Counted from the first letter of the stretch, positions 44,264-53,864 are shown. The stretch is 64,000 bases of DNA from Caldicellulosiruptor danielii (GCF_034343125.1 NZ_CP139957.1:2724001-2788000), one strand, 5' to 3'. Translations and numbers: made by a program. The notes: generated from the sequence alone by a model not told the origin.

Positions 44264-45229
44264 TTGAACTCTGATATTCCACCAATGCAGCACGATACCA
44301 CTTTTAAACTTCTTCTCAAAGACAAAAAAGAGCTTTTGCTTCTTATCAAGGATATACTCAAGTACAAATGGGCAGATAGCATAGAAGAAGATTCTATAGA
44401 ATTTGATGACAGCGAATTTGTAACGCAGCATCTATCACAGCTGAGGGCTGACATTGTTGCCAAAGCAAAATTAAAAGACACAGAAGTGTTCTTTTACATC
44501 TTAATTGAGAACCAGTCAACAGTAAGAAGAGATATGGCACAAAAGATACTAAAATATATGGTAAGCCTTTGGTGGAAAGAGCTTAGCAAAGGTGCAGAAA
44601 ACCTTCCGCCTGTGATACCAATAGTTGTTTACAACGGGATAAATGAGAAATGGAATATTTCAACAGACCTTATGGAAGCGTTTGAGACATTCAAGGATGA
44701 TGTGTTCAGATACAGAGTGGTAGATGTCTTTGAGATAGATGTAAAGCACATATTAGAGCAAGAGAGAGATTTGCTAATGCCGATAGTATTTTATTTAGAG
44801 CAGGTAAGAGAAGACAGGGATGAGCTTATAAGAAGGTTATTTGCGGTTGAGAAGAACTTAGAGAAGCTGAGCAGCGAGAACATAGAAAGGTTTTTGAGGT
44901 GGGCATATTATATTATAAGGCCAAGGCTGACAGAAGAAGGCAGAGAAGAGTATGATAGACTTTCTGAGAGAGTGGAAAGAGGGGGTGGCAAGAATATGGG
45001 TGATTTTGTATCAAATGTAGCAAGGCTTCTTGATGAGGCAAAGACAAAAGATTTTAACCTTGGCCTGCAGCAAGGCTTACAGCAAGGACTCAAGCAAGGT
45101 ATGCGTGAAAGTCAAATTAAGATAGCCAAGAAGATGATACTAAAAGGAGCAAAAGATGAGGAGATAGCGGAGATTACAGAGCTTGACATTGAAGAGATAA
45201 AAAAGCTAAGAAAAGAGCTTTTGAACTGA
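44264..45229 (+). CDS. rpn: Rpn/YhgA-family PD-(D/E)XK nuclease, copy 5
   Basis: The 321 residues are homologous to copies 1, 2 and 4 but diverged throughout. The nuclease core is RADIVAKAKL followed by FYILIENQST (D, E, Q kept). The tail has GLQQGLQQGLKQG repeats and AEITELDIEEIKKLRKELL. The start is TTG 44264 behind TTGGAGTGA; no better start exists before the conserved HDTTFKLLL. It shares the GTGGTATAAT extended -10 with the other copies. It lies between a collapsed L1 array and an L2 leader. Confidence 0.88.
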   Translation: MNSDIPPMQHDTTFKLLLKDKKELLLLIKDILKYKWADSIEEDSIEFDDSEFVTQHLSQLRADIVAKAKLKDTEVFFYILIENQSTVRRDMAQKILKYMVSLWWKELSKGAENLPPVIPIVVYNGINEKWNISTDLMEAFETFKDDVFRYRVVDVFEIDVKHILEQERDLLMPIVFYLEQVREDRDELIRRLFAVEKNLEKLSSENIERFLRWAYYIIRPRLTEEGREEYDRLSERVERGGGKNMGDFVSNVARLLDEAKTKDFNLGLQQGLQQGLKQGMRESQIKIAKKMILKGAKDEEIAEITELDIEEIKKLRKELLN

Positions 45230-45242
45230 GTAAAAAGCTTTG

Positions 45243-45282
45243 CCACAAGCGTATTTAAAAGACTGCTTGTGGTTTTATTTTT
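45243..45282 (+). terminator. Terminator of rpn copy 5
   Basis: CCACAAGC (45243-45250) pairs with GCTTGTGG (45265-45272), then TTTTATTTTT. The stretch 45283-45544 shows nothing recognisable. Confidence 0.8.
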
Positions 45283-45544
45283 CTATTTAACTTCTCATAA
45301 GGTTATTTTCAATTCAGAAAATTTTAACTGTTGAAGTTACAACAATAAGCAAGTAAAACAAGTGGATTTGAAGAAATTTTAAGTAGACGATTACTTGCAG
45401 AAATGCTGAGTTTCCATAAATGGGATTTGGATATTAGATTTAGGGCCATATTTACAGGTTATTTGTTACTTTATTTCCTTGGATAATATTGCCTATATGG
45501 GTTGTATATTAATTATTGGCTGATATTATTATATTTTTCCTTGG

Positions 45545-45714
45545 CAATTGCTGTCGACCTATGATGTGGGGCAAAACCCCTGGGGGTCCACAGCAACTGG
45601 AAATTTTCATGACCTATTGACTTTTTTGATTTGGAGGCTTATAATGGAATTAAACTACTTGCTTTTACATCTTCTTTCTCATATTCCATGTGAAATTTCT
45701 CAAGCCCTCCATGG
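45545..45714 (+). promoter_or_regulatory. CRISPR leader, type L2 (copy c)
   Basis: It opens with an imperfect inverted repeat, TTGCTGTCGACC ... GGGTCCACAGCAA. The promoter is TTGACT (45617-45622), 17 bases, TATAAT (45640-45645). The final CATGTGAAATTTCTCAAGCC block matches copies a and b. Confidence 0.65.
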
Positions 45715-45811
45715 GTTTTTAGCCTACCCTTTGGGGATTGAAACTCAAGAAATTTCTCATCTTCTCTGGAACATCAAAAGCGTTTGTACCCTCTCCTTTG
45801 GGGATTGAAAC
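45715..45811 (+). CRISPR. Two-repeat mini-array
   Basis: Repeats lie at 45715-45744 (GTTTTTAGCCTACCC variant) and 45782-45811 (GTTTGTACCCTCTCC variant), with a 37-base spacer between them. Both differ from the main repeat in the 5' half but keep GGGGATTGAAAC. Confidence 0.85.
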
Positions 45812-45846
45812 TGAATAACAGTGTTGCACCTGAAAGGAGAAACGAG

Positions 45847-45972
45847 ATGAGAGAAACAATGAGTGGATGGTTGGACGAGGCAATGCGAACGGTTAAGAAT
45901 GGTGATGAACTGTTATGGATGCCTGAACAAATTTTTTATGATAGTGTGGCGGTAGCAATGAAAAAGATATAG
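45847..45972 (+). CDS. Small ORF of unknown function
   Basis: The product has 41 residues (MRETMSGWLDEAMRTV...AVAMKKI). A good AAGGAG ribosome site lies 7 bases before the ATG, which is why I keep it. I do not recognise it. It follows the L2c mini-array by 35 bases and precedes a second, broken small ORF by 6 bases, so both may be remains of one mobile or accessory unit. Confidence 0.35.
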   Translation: MRETMSGWLDEAMRTVKNGDELLWMPEQIFYDSVAVAMKKI

Positions 45973-45978
45973 GTGAGA

Positions 45979-46180
45979 TGATGTTTTATATGTTATGGTC
46001 ACTGGTTAAGAACCCAGAAAGCAGAGAAAAGATATACAAAATGCTTGAAGATGTTTTTTTAATGATATGGTAACTGAGGAAATATTGAGAGAAAGTGAAA
46101 AGGTTTTAGAAGAAATAAAAAAATGGGAGAAATTGAAGTGTATGATTACATACAAAAACATGCGGTTGGAATTTAGAAGT
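45979..46180 (+). pseudogene. Broken small ORF, unknown
   Basis: ATG 45979 opens MMFYMLWSLVKNPESREK; a one-base shift in a T run near 46058 joins it to MVTEEILRESEKVLEEIKKWEKL, giving about 67 residues, mostly helical. The AGGTGAG before the start suggests it was translated with the preceding 41-residue ORF. Family unknown. Confidence 0.3.
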
Positions 46181-46372
46181 TAACCACCCAGCCAGCAAGG
46201 CTGAGGTGGTATTTTTATGCCTGAAAGAAGTTGCTGGTTAAATGGCTGAAAAAGTATCAATCAGACCCTGCGCAAAGTCAAGGAAAGTAATTATGACATT
46301 GAGCAGTGGTATACGGTTTGTTTTATACAATTTAATAAATGCTGTAATTAGACAATAAAACTTTGTTGTTTG

Positions 46373-47724
46373 TTGTAAAATTAAATGCAACAGGGGTAAT
46401 AGATATTGAAGCCATAGCTTCAAACTGTGTATGATATTAGTTGAAAAGACAAAACCATACACAGGAGGTTTGAAGCTATGGCTTATGATAATCATAGCAC
46501 AAAGAGAAGAAAATTTAAACACTTAAGTGAAGTAGAGAGAGGAATTATACAGAAGCTGTTAGAATTAGGGTATGGTATAAGAAGGATAGCCAGAGAATTA
46601 GGCAGAAGTGCAAGTACAATTTCACGTGAAGTGAAAAGAGGCACAACCACTCAAATGAAAACTGATCTGAGCACATTTGAAAAATACTTTGCTCAAACAG
46701 GTCAAGCTGTGTATGAAAAAAACAGAGCAAAATGTGGTAGAAAGAGTAAGCTTTTAGGGGTTGAAAACTTTTTAAAGTTTGCAGAAGAAAAGATACTGAA
46801 AGATAAATGGTCGCCCGATGCAGTAGTTGGATATTGTAGGCAGGAACTTGGATTTAGCAAAGATGAAATGGTTTGTACAAAGACGCTATACAATTGGATA
46901 GAAGGAGGATTGTTAAGAGTAAAGAACATAGATTTGCCAGTTAAAGTTAGATTAAAGCCAAGAAAAATAAAGTATAGAGTAGCAAAAATCAAATCCAGAG
47001 GCAAAAGTATAGAAGAGAGACCTGAAGTTGCAAACAACAGAGAAGAATTTGGGCATTGGGAAATAGATACTTTGATTGGCAAGCGTTCTTCGGATAATGT
47101 ACTTGTTACTTTGACAGAGAGAAAAACTCGATTTGGAATGATATTTGTTATACCGGGCAGGGAAAGTTCTTATGTCAAAGACTTGTTTATAAAGCTTCAA
47201 AAAATATTGGGAGATAAATTTAACAAAGTTTTCAAAAGTGTGACAAGTGACAATGGTAGTGAATTTAGCGAGCTGGGGAAGGTTTTAAATGAATTAGGTT
47301 CTGAAGGATATTATACACATCCGTATTCAGCGTATGAGAGGGGAACAAATGAGCGCATGAATGGATTGATAAGGCGTTTTTTACCTAAGGGTAAAGAAAT
47401 AAGAGAGATATCGAAAGAAGCAATAAAGAGGATACAAGAGTGGTACAACAGGCTTCCCAGGAGGATATTCAACTACAAGAGCAGTATAGAAAGGTTTTTA
47501 GTGGAGATGAAGGAAATATGCGAAACAGAGGTAATAGAGAAGTTTTTAGTAGAGGTATAAGAAGTGCTATATAGACAGAGGAAAATATAGTACAAAATGG
47601 CAGCCGCCAGCTTTCCTACAGAAAAGCTGGCATATATTGGCAACTAATATCATACACAGTTGTTGCTTTAATCAAGTTATAATTTCCAGTTTCATCAAAA
47701 AAAGTGTTGCATTTAATATTGCAA
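46373..47724 (+). mobile_element. IS30-family insertion sequence with long direct repeats
   Basis: Terminal inverted repeats of 20 bases lie at 46373-46392 and 47705-47724 (TTGTAAAATTAAATGCAACA against its near-complement). The sequence TTAGACAATAAAACTTTGT occurs at 46348-46366 and 47726-47744, close outside each end, as a long target duplication. A second, perfect 21-bp inverted pair lies inside (46423-46443 and 47641-47661), flanking the transposase gene. The total is 1352 bases. Long duplications are rare but are known for some IS30 relatives such as IS1630. Confidence 0.8.
46478..47560 (+). CDS. IS30-family DDE transposase
   Basis: The protein has 360 residues. The N-terminal helix-turn-helix reads GIRRIARELGRSASTISREVKRG, the IS30 signature. 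The catalytic DDE core shows GHWEIDTLIG (first Asp), VTSDNGSEF (second Asp) and ERGTNERMNGLIRRFLPKG (Glu). A GGAGG ribosome site lies before ATG 46478. The frame is intact, so the element may be active. Confidence 0.96.
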   Translation: MAYDNHSTKRRKFKHLSEVERGIIQKLLELGYGIRRIARELGRSASTISREVKRGTTTQMKTDLSTFEKYFAQTGQAVYEKNRAKCGRKSKLLGVENFLKFAEEKILKDKWSPDAVVGYCRQELGFSKDEMVCTKTLYNWIEGGLLRVKNIDLPVKVRLKPRKIKYRVAKIKSRGKSIEERPEVANNREEFGHWEIDTLIGKRSSDNVLVTLTERKTRFGMIFVIPGRESSYVKDLFIKLQKILGDKFNKVFKSVTSDNGSEFSELGKVLNELGSEGYYTHPYSAYERGTNERMNGLIRRFLPKGKEIREISKEAIKRIQEWYNRLPRRIFNYKSSIERFLVEMKEICETEVIEKFLVEV

Positions 47725-47879
47725 TTTAGACAATAAAACTTTGTCATTTTTTCAGTTTTATTTTCCTTTTTAAAATGATATAATTTTTTTAGAAAACCAT
47801 ACTTAGCTTTTTAATTTTTTTGTGCTCTATAATGAAATCGCTTTCCTATCTAAAATATTAAAAGCTAAGGTGATTGAGT

Positions 47880-49769
47880 ATGTCATTGAAACTGCCTTAC
47901 TTAATAAGTGACAATATGGTACTTCAAAGGAACAAAAGTGTAAAAATTTGGGGCTGGGCTGAGCCAGGTGAAACGGTAACAGTAAATTTCCTGGGCAAAT
48001 CATACATGGCAAGAGCTACTGATGAAGGAAGATGGGAAGTTACTTTGCCTCCTTTGAATGCTGGGGGTCCCTATTTTATGGAGATTAAATGCGCACATCT
48101 TACTATTGCCATAAAAGATATTCTCATTGGAGATGTGTGGATCTGCTCTGGACAGTCCAACATGGTATTGCCAATGGAAAGGGTTATTGACTTATATTCT
48201 GAAGAGCTTGAAGACTGCAACATCCCATTTATCAGGCAGTTTACAGTTCCCGACAGATATTACTTTAAAGGTCCACTGGAAGAATTAGAAGGTGGATGCT
48301 GGGAAGCTCTTAGCAAAGAGACTTTACTTAAATTTTCAGCTGTGGGATATTTTTTTGCAAAAGCACTCTACAAAAAATACAACGTCCCAATTGGACTGAT
48401 TAAGGCATGTGTTGGTGGAACTCCAATAGAAGCGTGGATGAGTCGCGAGACAGTAGACCAATTTCTTGAAAACCCTGAAGAACTTGAAAAACTCAAAGAC
48501 GACAGCTATATAGAATCTGTCAAAAAAGAACAAGAGGCAAAAATAAAGGCGTGGTTTGACCATTTGGAATCTTCTGACATTGGACTTAAAAACCAGCCTC
48601 TGCCATTCTTTGATGAAAACTGTAGCCCATCTGATTGGAAAATAGTAAATATCCCAGCCACATGGAAGGAAATGGGGCTTAACTCAACAATAGGTGTTGT
48701 GTGGTTCAGAAAAGAAGTAGACATACCTTCGTGCATGGCAGGAAAACCAGCTAAATTATATCTTGGAACAATAGTTGACAGCGACTTTACATATGTCAAC
48801 GGAAAACTGATTGGTTCAACTTCATATCGATATCCACCAAGAAAGTATAATATACCTGCAGGTCTTCTAAAAGAAGGAAAAAATACAATTGTTGTGAGGG
48901 TTATAAGCAACGATGGAAATGGTGAGTTTGTAAAAGGAAAAGAATATAAGCTATTTACAGAAGATTGTATGCAAGACCTCAAAGGTGAATGGCTGTGCAA
49001 GGTCGGAGCCCACGCAAAAGAACCTCTGCCACCACAAACTTTTTGGCAGTACAAGCCTACAGGTCTGTTCAACGGAATGATTGCACCGCTTCTAAACTAC
49101 AGTATAAAAGGTGTAATATGGTATCAAGGAGAATCCAATACAGACAGGCCTGAAGGCTACTGCAAAAAGTTCTGTGCCCTTGTGGAAGACTTGAGAAAAA
49201 AATGGGGTGACGACCAGCTTCCTTTCTTGTATGTGCAGCTTGCAAATTTTATGGAAGCAAAGCCGCAGCCTTGTGACAGCAACTGGGCAAGATTGAGAGA
49301 AGAGCAAAGAAGAGCGCTTTTGTTCCTCGACAATGTAGGAATGGCAGTTGCAATTGACGTTGGTGAGTGGAACGACCTTCACCCATCAAATAAAAAAGAT
49401 GTTGGCGAGAGGCTTGCTCTTCTTGCACGAAAGATTGCATATGGCGAAAAAGATTTAGTAGCATCAGGGCCTCTTTACAAATCAATGAAAATTGAAGGAA
49501 ACAAGGCAGTTTTAGAGTTTTCAGAAGTGGGCAGTGGCCTTGTTGCAAAAGGAGGTGGCATGCTAAAACACTTTGCAATAGCTGGAAAAGACAAAAAGTT
49601 TGTATGGGCAAATGCAGTCATAGAAGGTGACAAGGTAGTTGTCTGGCACCACAGTATTCAAAACCCTGTTTATGTAAGATATGCCTGGGCTGACAATCCA
49701 GAAGGTGCAAACCTTTACAATAAAGAGGGGCTTCCTGCCTCACCTTTTACAACTGAAGATGAGATTTAA
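47880..49769 (+). CDS. SASA-family (sialate O-acetylesterase-like) carbohydrate esterase
   Basis: The protein has 629 residues from ATG 47880 (AAGGTG ahead). WICSGQSNM carries the SGNH nucleophile (S93 of GQSN) and WNDLHPSNK the acid/base pair (D499, H501). VGGTPIEAWMSR and IKGVIWYQGESN are further family blocks. An inserted beta-sandwich (residues about 240-350, VWFRKEVDIPS ... VRVISND) resembles a carbohydrate-binding jelly roll. No signal peptide is seen, so it works in the cytoplasm, probably removing acetyl groups from imported xylo-oligosaccharides. It heads the xylan cluster. Confidence 0.9.
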   Translation: MSLKLPYLISDNMVLQRNKSVKIWGWAEPGETVTVNFLGKSYMARATDEGRWEVTLPPLNAGGPYFMEIKCAHLTIAIKDILIGDVWICSGQSNMVLPMERVIDLYSEELEDCNIPFIRQFTVPDRYYFKGPLEELEGGCWEALSKETLLKFSAVGYFFAKALYKKYNVPIGLIKACVGGTPIEAWMSRETVDQFLENPEELEKLKDDSYIESVKKEQEAKIKAWFDHLESSDIGLKNQPLPFFDENCSPSDWKIVNIPATWKEMGLNSTIGVVWFRKEVDIPSCMAGKPAKLYLGTIVDSDFTYVNGKLIGSTSYRYPPRKYNIPAGLLKEGKNTIVVRVISNDGNGEFVKGKEYKLFTEDCMQDLKGEWLCKVGAHAKEPLPPQTFWQYKPTGLFNGMIAPLLNYSIKGVIWYQGESNTDRPEGYCKKFCALVEDLRKKWGDDQLPFLYVQLANFMEAKPQPCDSNWARLREEQRRALLFLDNVGMAVAIDVGEWNDLHPSNKKDVGERLALLARKIAYGEKDLVASGPLYKSMKIEGNKAVLEFSEVGSGLVAKGGGMLKHFAIAGKDKKFVWANAVIEGDKVVVWHHSIQNPVYVRYAWADNPEGANLYNKEGLPASPFTTEDEI

Positions 49770-49797
49770 AATATTTTGTTTAATGGAGGGATTATAA

Positions 49798-50595
49798 ATG
49801 AATATATGCTATTTATTCCCAGGTGGCAGATCGAAGGCACTTACATTGAGCTATGACGATGGTCAGATTTATGACAGAAAGCTTGTCAGCATTTTCAATG
49901 AATACGGCATCAAAGCAACTTTCTTTTTAAACTCAGCAAATCTTGGAAAGGATATTTTTGTTCTGCCTGATGAAGTGCCTCAGCTTTATAAAGGACATGA
50001 AGTTGGAATACACACAAAAACCCATCCATTTTTAGACTCAATACCTCTTGAAAGTGTAATTGAAGAGGTTATTGAAGACAGAAAGTGCCTTGAGACACTT
50101 GTTGGATATCCAATTAAAGGGATGTCATATCCATATGGAGTTTACAATGAAGAAATTGTTAAGATTTTGCCATCGCTTGGCATTGAATATTCAAGGACAG
50201 TAAATTCCACTTACAGTTTTAACATTCCAACAAATTTTCTTGTGTGGAATCCAACCTGCCATCATAAACAAGATCTGCTTGAGATTACAAAGAGGTTTTT
50301 AGAAACAGAAAATAAAAATCATCTACAACTTATGTATGTATGGGGCCACAGTTTCGAGTTTGAACGAGAAAACAACTGGAAGCTAATTGAAGAGTTCTGC
50401 AAAATGGCTTCAAAAACAACTTCTGTTTGGTTTGCAACAAATATTGAAGTTGTAAGATATATCAAAGCCTTGAGATTGCTCGAATTTTCTGCAAAAAGAG
50501 ATATTGTTTACAATCCTTTGGCTATTTCTGTATGGCTTTCTGTAAATGGCCGTACTGTGGAAGTAAAAGGAGGTGAAATTGTTGAAATTAAGTAG
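49798..50595 (+). CDS. Polysaccharide deacetylase (CE4/NodB-like)
   Basis: The protein has 265 residues. The metal and catalytic motif SYDDG is at residues 18-22 and the zinc ligands H72 and H76 are in GIHTKTHP. SYPYGVYNE is the third NodB block and WGHSFEF the fourth. No signal peptide, so cytoplasmic. It follows the esterase by 28 bases with a GGAGGG site and precedes the xylanase, so it likely acts on acetylated oligosaccharides alongside them. Confidence 0.9.
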   Translation: MNICYLFPGGRSKALTLSYDDGQIYDRKLVSIFNEYGIKATFFLNSANLGKDIFVLPDEVPQLYKGHEVGIHTKTHPFLDSIPLESVIEEVIEDRKCLETLVGYPIKGMSYPYGVYNEEIVKILPSLGIEYSRTVNSTYSFNIPTNFLVWNPTCHHKQDLLEITKRFLETENKNHLQLMYVWGHSFEFERENNWKLIEEFCKMASKTTSVWFATNIEVVRYIKALRLLEFSAKRDIVYNPLAISVWLSVNGRTVEVKGGEIVEIK

Positions 50596-50653
50596 CTGGT
50601 AATACGATTAAACTTGAGTTTTGTGAATATTTTGTTTTTAGGAGGTTTCGAAG

Positions 50654-51880
50654 ATGGATAGATACAAACACCGAAAAAGCCAGGTGCTATTGAAAATTAC
50701 CACAGCTGATGGCAAACCATTGAAGAATGTTGAAATAACAGTCAGACAGACAAAACACAAGTTTTTATTTGGATGTGCAGAATTTTCGATTGTCCCTTTT
50801 GCAAACGGCGAGTTTTCAGGTGACCTGAGAGAAAAAGCTGAAATGGCTTTTGAGAAATTTGTAGATCTTTTTAACTTTGCCACTCTTCCTTTTTACTGGG
50901 GCAGGTTTGAACCTGTCAGGGGCAAACCAGATACACAGCGGCTTAAAAAAGCAGCTGAGTGGTTAAAAAATCGCAACTTTGTTCTCAAAGGTCATCCACT
51001 TTGCTGGCACACAGTTAGTGCTGACTGGCTTTTAGAACTTACCAATGACCAAATTTTAGAAGCTCAGCTTATGAGGATAAAGCGTGAGGTGAGCAATTTT
51101 GCAGGTCTTATTGATATGTGGGATGTCATCAATGAGGTTGTTATAATGCCAAACTTCAACAAATACGACAATGGAATCACCAGAATTTGTAGGCAATACG
51201 GCAGAATAGGTCTTGTCAAAATGGTATTTGATGCAGCAAGAGAAGCAAACCCGAAAAGCATTCTGTTAATCAACGATTATGTTGTATCAGAGGCCTATGA
51301 AATACTGATTGAGGCACTGCTTGATGCAGGTGTGAAGATTGACGCAATAGGAATACAGTCGCACATGCATCAGGGTTTCTGGGGAGTGGAGAAAACACAG
51401 GAAGTGCTTGAAAGGTTTTCACGTTTTGGCTTGCCTCTTCACTTTACAGAAGTTACATTAATCTCTGGAAAACTCATGCCGCCGTACATTAAAGACCTGA
51501 ATGATTACAAAGTAGATAGCTGGCCATCAACTCCTGAGGGCGAAGAAAGGCAGGCAATGGAAGCAAAACTTTTCTACAAAATGCTGTTTGCACACCCACT
51601 TGTTGAGGCTATCACATGGTGGAATTTCATTGACACTTTTGCTTGGCTTGGCGCACCAGCCGGATTTATTACAAAAGATGGAAAGGTAAAACCAATTTAT
51701 CACGCGCTTTATAACCTTATTAAAAAAGAATGGTGGACAGGCACGCAGCAGCTTGTCACAGACCAAAACGGTGCTTTAGATGTGTCTGGTTTTATGGGAG
51801 AATATGAAATTAGCTACAAAGACAAAAAAGCTAATTTTGTTCTGGATAAACCTAATGAGGTTGTAGTAATAACGTTATAA
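50654..51880 (+). CDS. Intracellular GH10 endo-beta-1,4-xylanase
   Basis: The protein has 408 residues. The first 60 form a small beta domain (VLLKITTADGKPLKNVEITVR), then the GH10 barrel with GHPLCWHTV, the acid/base E161 in DVINEV and the nucleophile E266 in LHFTEVTL, and a WWNFIDTFAWLG C-terminal block. No signal peptide, so it probably degrades imported xylo-oligosaccharides. The start ATG 50654 follows AGGAGG. It is the third gene of the plus-strand xylan cluster. The stretch 51881-52102 is AT-rich with a TATAAT near 52064 that may drive the next gene. Confidence 0.95.
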   Translation: MDRYKHRKSQVLLKITTADGKPLKNVEITVRQTKHKFLFGCAEFSIVPFANGEFSGDLREKAEMAFEKFVDLFNFATLPFYWGRFEPVRGKPDTQRLKKAAEWLKNRNFVLKGHPLCWHTVSADWLLELTNDQILEAQLMRIKREVSNFAGLIDMWDVINEVVIMPNFNKYDNGITRICRQYGRIGLVKMVFDAAREANPKSILLINDYVVSEAYEILIEALLDAGVKIDAIGIQSHMHQGFWGVEKTQEVLERFSRFGLPLHFTEVTLISGKLMPPYIKDLNDYKVDSWPSTPEGEERQAMEAKLFYKMLFAHPLVEAITWWNFIDTFAWLGAPAGFITKDGKVKPIYHALYNLIKKEWWTGTQQLVTDQNGALDVSGFMGEYEISYKDKKANFVLDKPNEVVVITL

Positions 51881-52102
51881 AAGAAATTTTTTGAAGTTAT
51901 AATATGATAAGGGGATTGTTGTCTTTCAATTTCTTGGAACCAGTTCCTTCTTTTTTGTCACAGTTTGACTTGTTGCCCACCTTTTATTTCTACAATCTTG
52001 TCATCTACAGTACTGCTTAAAGTCATGTTTTTCTGTCCAAAATTTTTGGATGATGGTATAAATATAATAGAGAACAAACTGGTCAGGGGGAGATAATCTA
52101 CA

Positions 52103-53571
52103 ATGACAAAAAAATATTTGCAGTATTGTTAACTTTGGCCTTCATACTTATGTTATGGCAGAATAATACCAGTGCTTACATTCTAAAAAGAGACACGAGG
52201 ACCGTTAATTCAGAAGATGCAGGTTTAATACCAATTGACGAGGTAGTAAAAAGAGGTTGGATGGTATTGGCAAACGGAGTATTTCAAATGGATGGATATG
52301 TTACAAAAGGCGGAATAGCAGTTATTCTCTCAAGAGTAGTCGGACTTGACAAAAAACTAAAAAATCCTGCCAAACCAACGTTTACTGATGTTCCAAAAAC
52401 ACACCCTTACTACAGATATATTGAAACCATGAAGGACTGTTTGCCTTATGAAGAAACCGAAAAAGGGCTTATGCTGTACCCGGACAAACCCATCACAGTC
52501 CAAGAAGCAGTTTATGCAACAATTAAAGCTACAAGATTTCACCCGGAGTTATGGAACATCAAACGAAATAAGGCTACACTTCATACACTGGAAGTTGTTA
52601 CAAACAGCCAGAGAAACGACTTTGACTTGATTTCAGACAAGTATTTCCCGTTCATGTATATTGGCATAATATATCATCTGCTTGACACCATATCATGGGG
52701 TACACGCGAAAAACAACCAGATGGTACAGTAAAATATGTATATACTTACAGATGCAATCCTCATTTTTACATTGAAAGAGCAGCTCTTGCTAATATGCTG
52801 TATATTATAACATTACCTGAGGTCAAATCCATCGATGATGTGTATGAACTTTCTATCCAGAGCATGAAAAACGCTCAAAACACTTTTGCTTTTAACTATA
52901 ATCAGACTGTACTGTCAGATATAACGGTAATCAAGTATATTGAAACAGTATTCTTCTATCATTCACCAATGCTGGGATATTACTTTGAAGAAGCTATTCC
53001 AGTAACTTGGAAAGGACCATATATGGTGAAACGGACAACTGACCTGACGCAGAATGAAATAAAGAAAATATACACTACTGCTCAGGAAATTATCATAAAA
53101 ATCATAAAACCTGGAATGAATGATGTGGAGAAATTAAAGGCTATTCATGATTACCTGTTAAAAAATGTAAAGGTAGAGAACTACAATAGCGATAGTAGAG
53201 TTTTAAACGCTTATGGTCCTCTTGTACTTGGTAAATCAGATCCGAGAGGCTTTGCTTGGGCATTTCAAATCCTTGCTCAGATGGCTGGAATACCTACAAT
53301 AACTGTACGAGGTGGACTGGGTTACATGGACTGGTATTGGAACAAGGTATACATTAATGGAGAAATCAAAAACATCGATGTTGCAGTAGACAAAAATATT
53401 TTTGATGGTATACCAGAGTTCTACCAGGAAGGCGAACAATACAAATTCTTTCTTGTTTCTGATGATATGCTAGAAGCAAACGACCACACTTGGGATAAAA
53501 AATCACTTTCAGAGAACGAGAAATATCTATTCAGGCATATGATGTTTTGCCAGCCAGTAGAATTGAAATAA
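52103..53571 (+). pseudogene. Secreted SLH plus transglutaminase-like protein, frameshift in the signal peptide
   Basis: The coding frame from 52126 on is open for 481 residues, but the best start, ATG 52103 behind GGGGGAG, is out of frame by one base in a run of seven A. With one more A the N-terminus becomes MTKKIFAVLLTLAFILML, a clear signal peptide. Residues 30-170 contain SLH-like blocks (GYVTKGGIAVILSRVVG, FTDVPKTHPYYRYI). The C-terminal third is a transglutaminase-like fold (DVEKLKAIHDYLL, GFAWAFQILAQMAGIP), but the usual catalytic Cys position reads Pro and the His is missing, so it is probably non-catalytic. It likely binds the cell surface. Confidence 0.75.
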
Positions 53572-53610
53572 AAAACCCTTCAGGTAAAAGGTGATTCACA
53601 TTGCTACATT

Positions 53611-53642
53611 AAAACACGTCCTTATATAGGACGTGTTTTTTT
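53611..53642 (+). terminator. Rho-independent terminator
   Basis: AAAACACGTCCT / AGGACGTGTTTT hairpin with a TATAT loop and a T run, after the SLH/transglutaminase gene. Confidence 0.92.
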
Positions 53643-53786
53643 ATCAAACTGTTCATTTGTATATTTATATTAATGCAACAACAGAAAGTTGTAAATACCT
53701 ACATAAACTTGAAAATGCGATATGGAAACATCTTTATCAAATTTTTGTCGTACTTAGCTTAGCTTCTGTTAATTTCATCATCTTTC

Positions 53787-53850
53787 TTGACAATTCTTTA
53801 TTTACTTGCTATATTTTTAGTAAACCATTTTAAATTAAAAGTTTACATTA
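53787..53850 (+). promoter_or_regulatory. bioY promoter and likely BirA operator
   Basis: TTGACA (53787-53792), 17 bases, TATATT (53810-53815). Just downstream, TTAGTAAACC and GTTTACATTA form the two half-sites of a BirA-type (biotin repressor) operator, 14 bases apart, ending at the AGGAGG ribosome site. Biotin-dependent repression is therefore expected. Confidence 0.65.
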
Positions 53851-53864
53851 AGGAGGCAAAAAAC

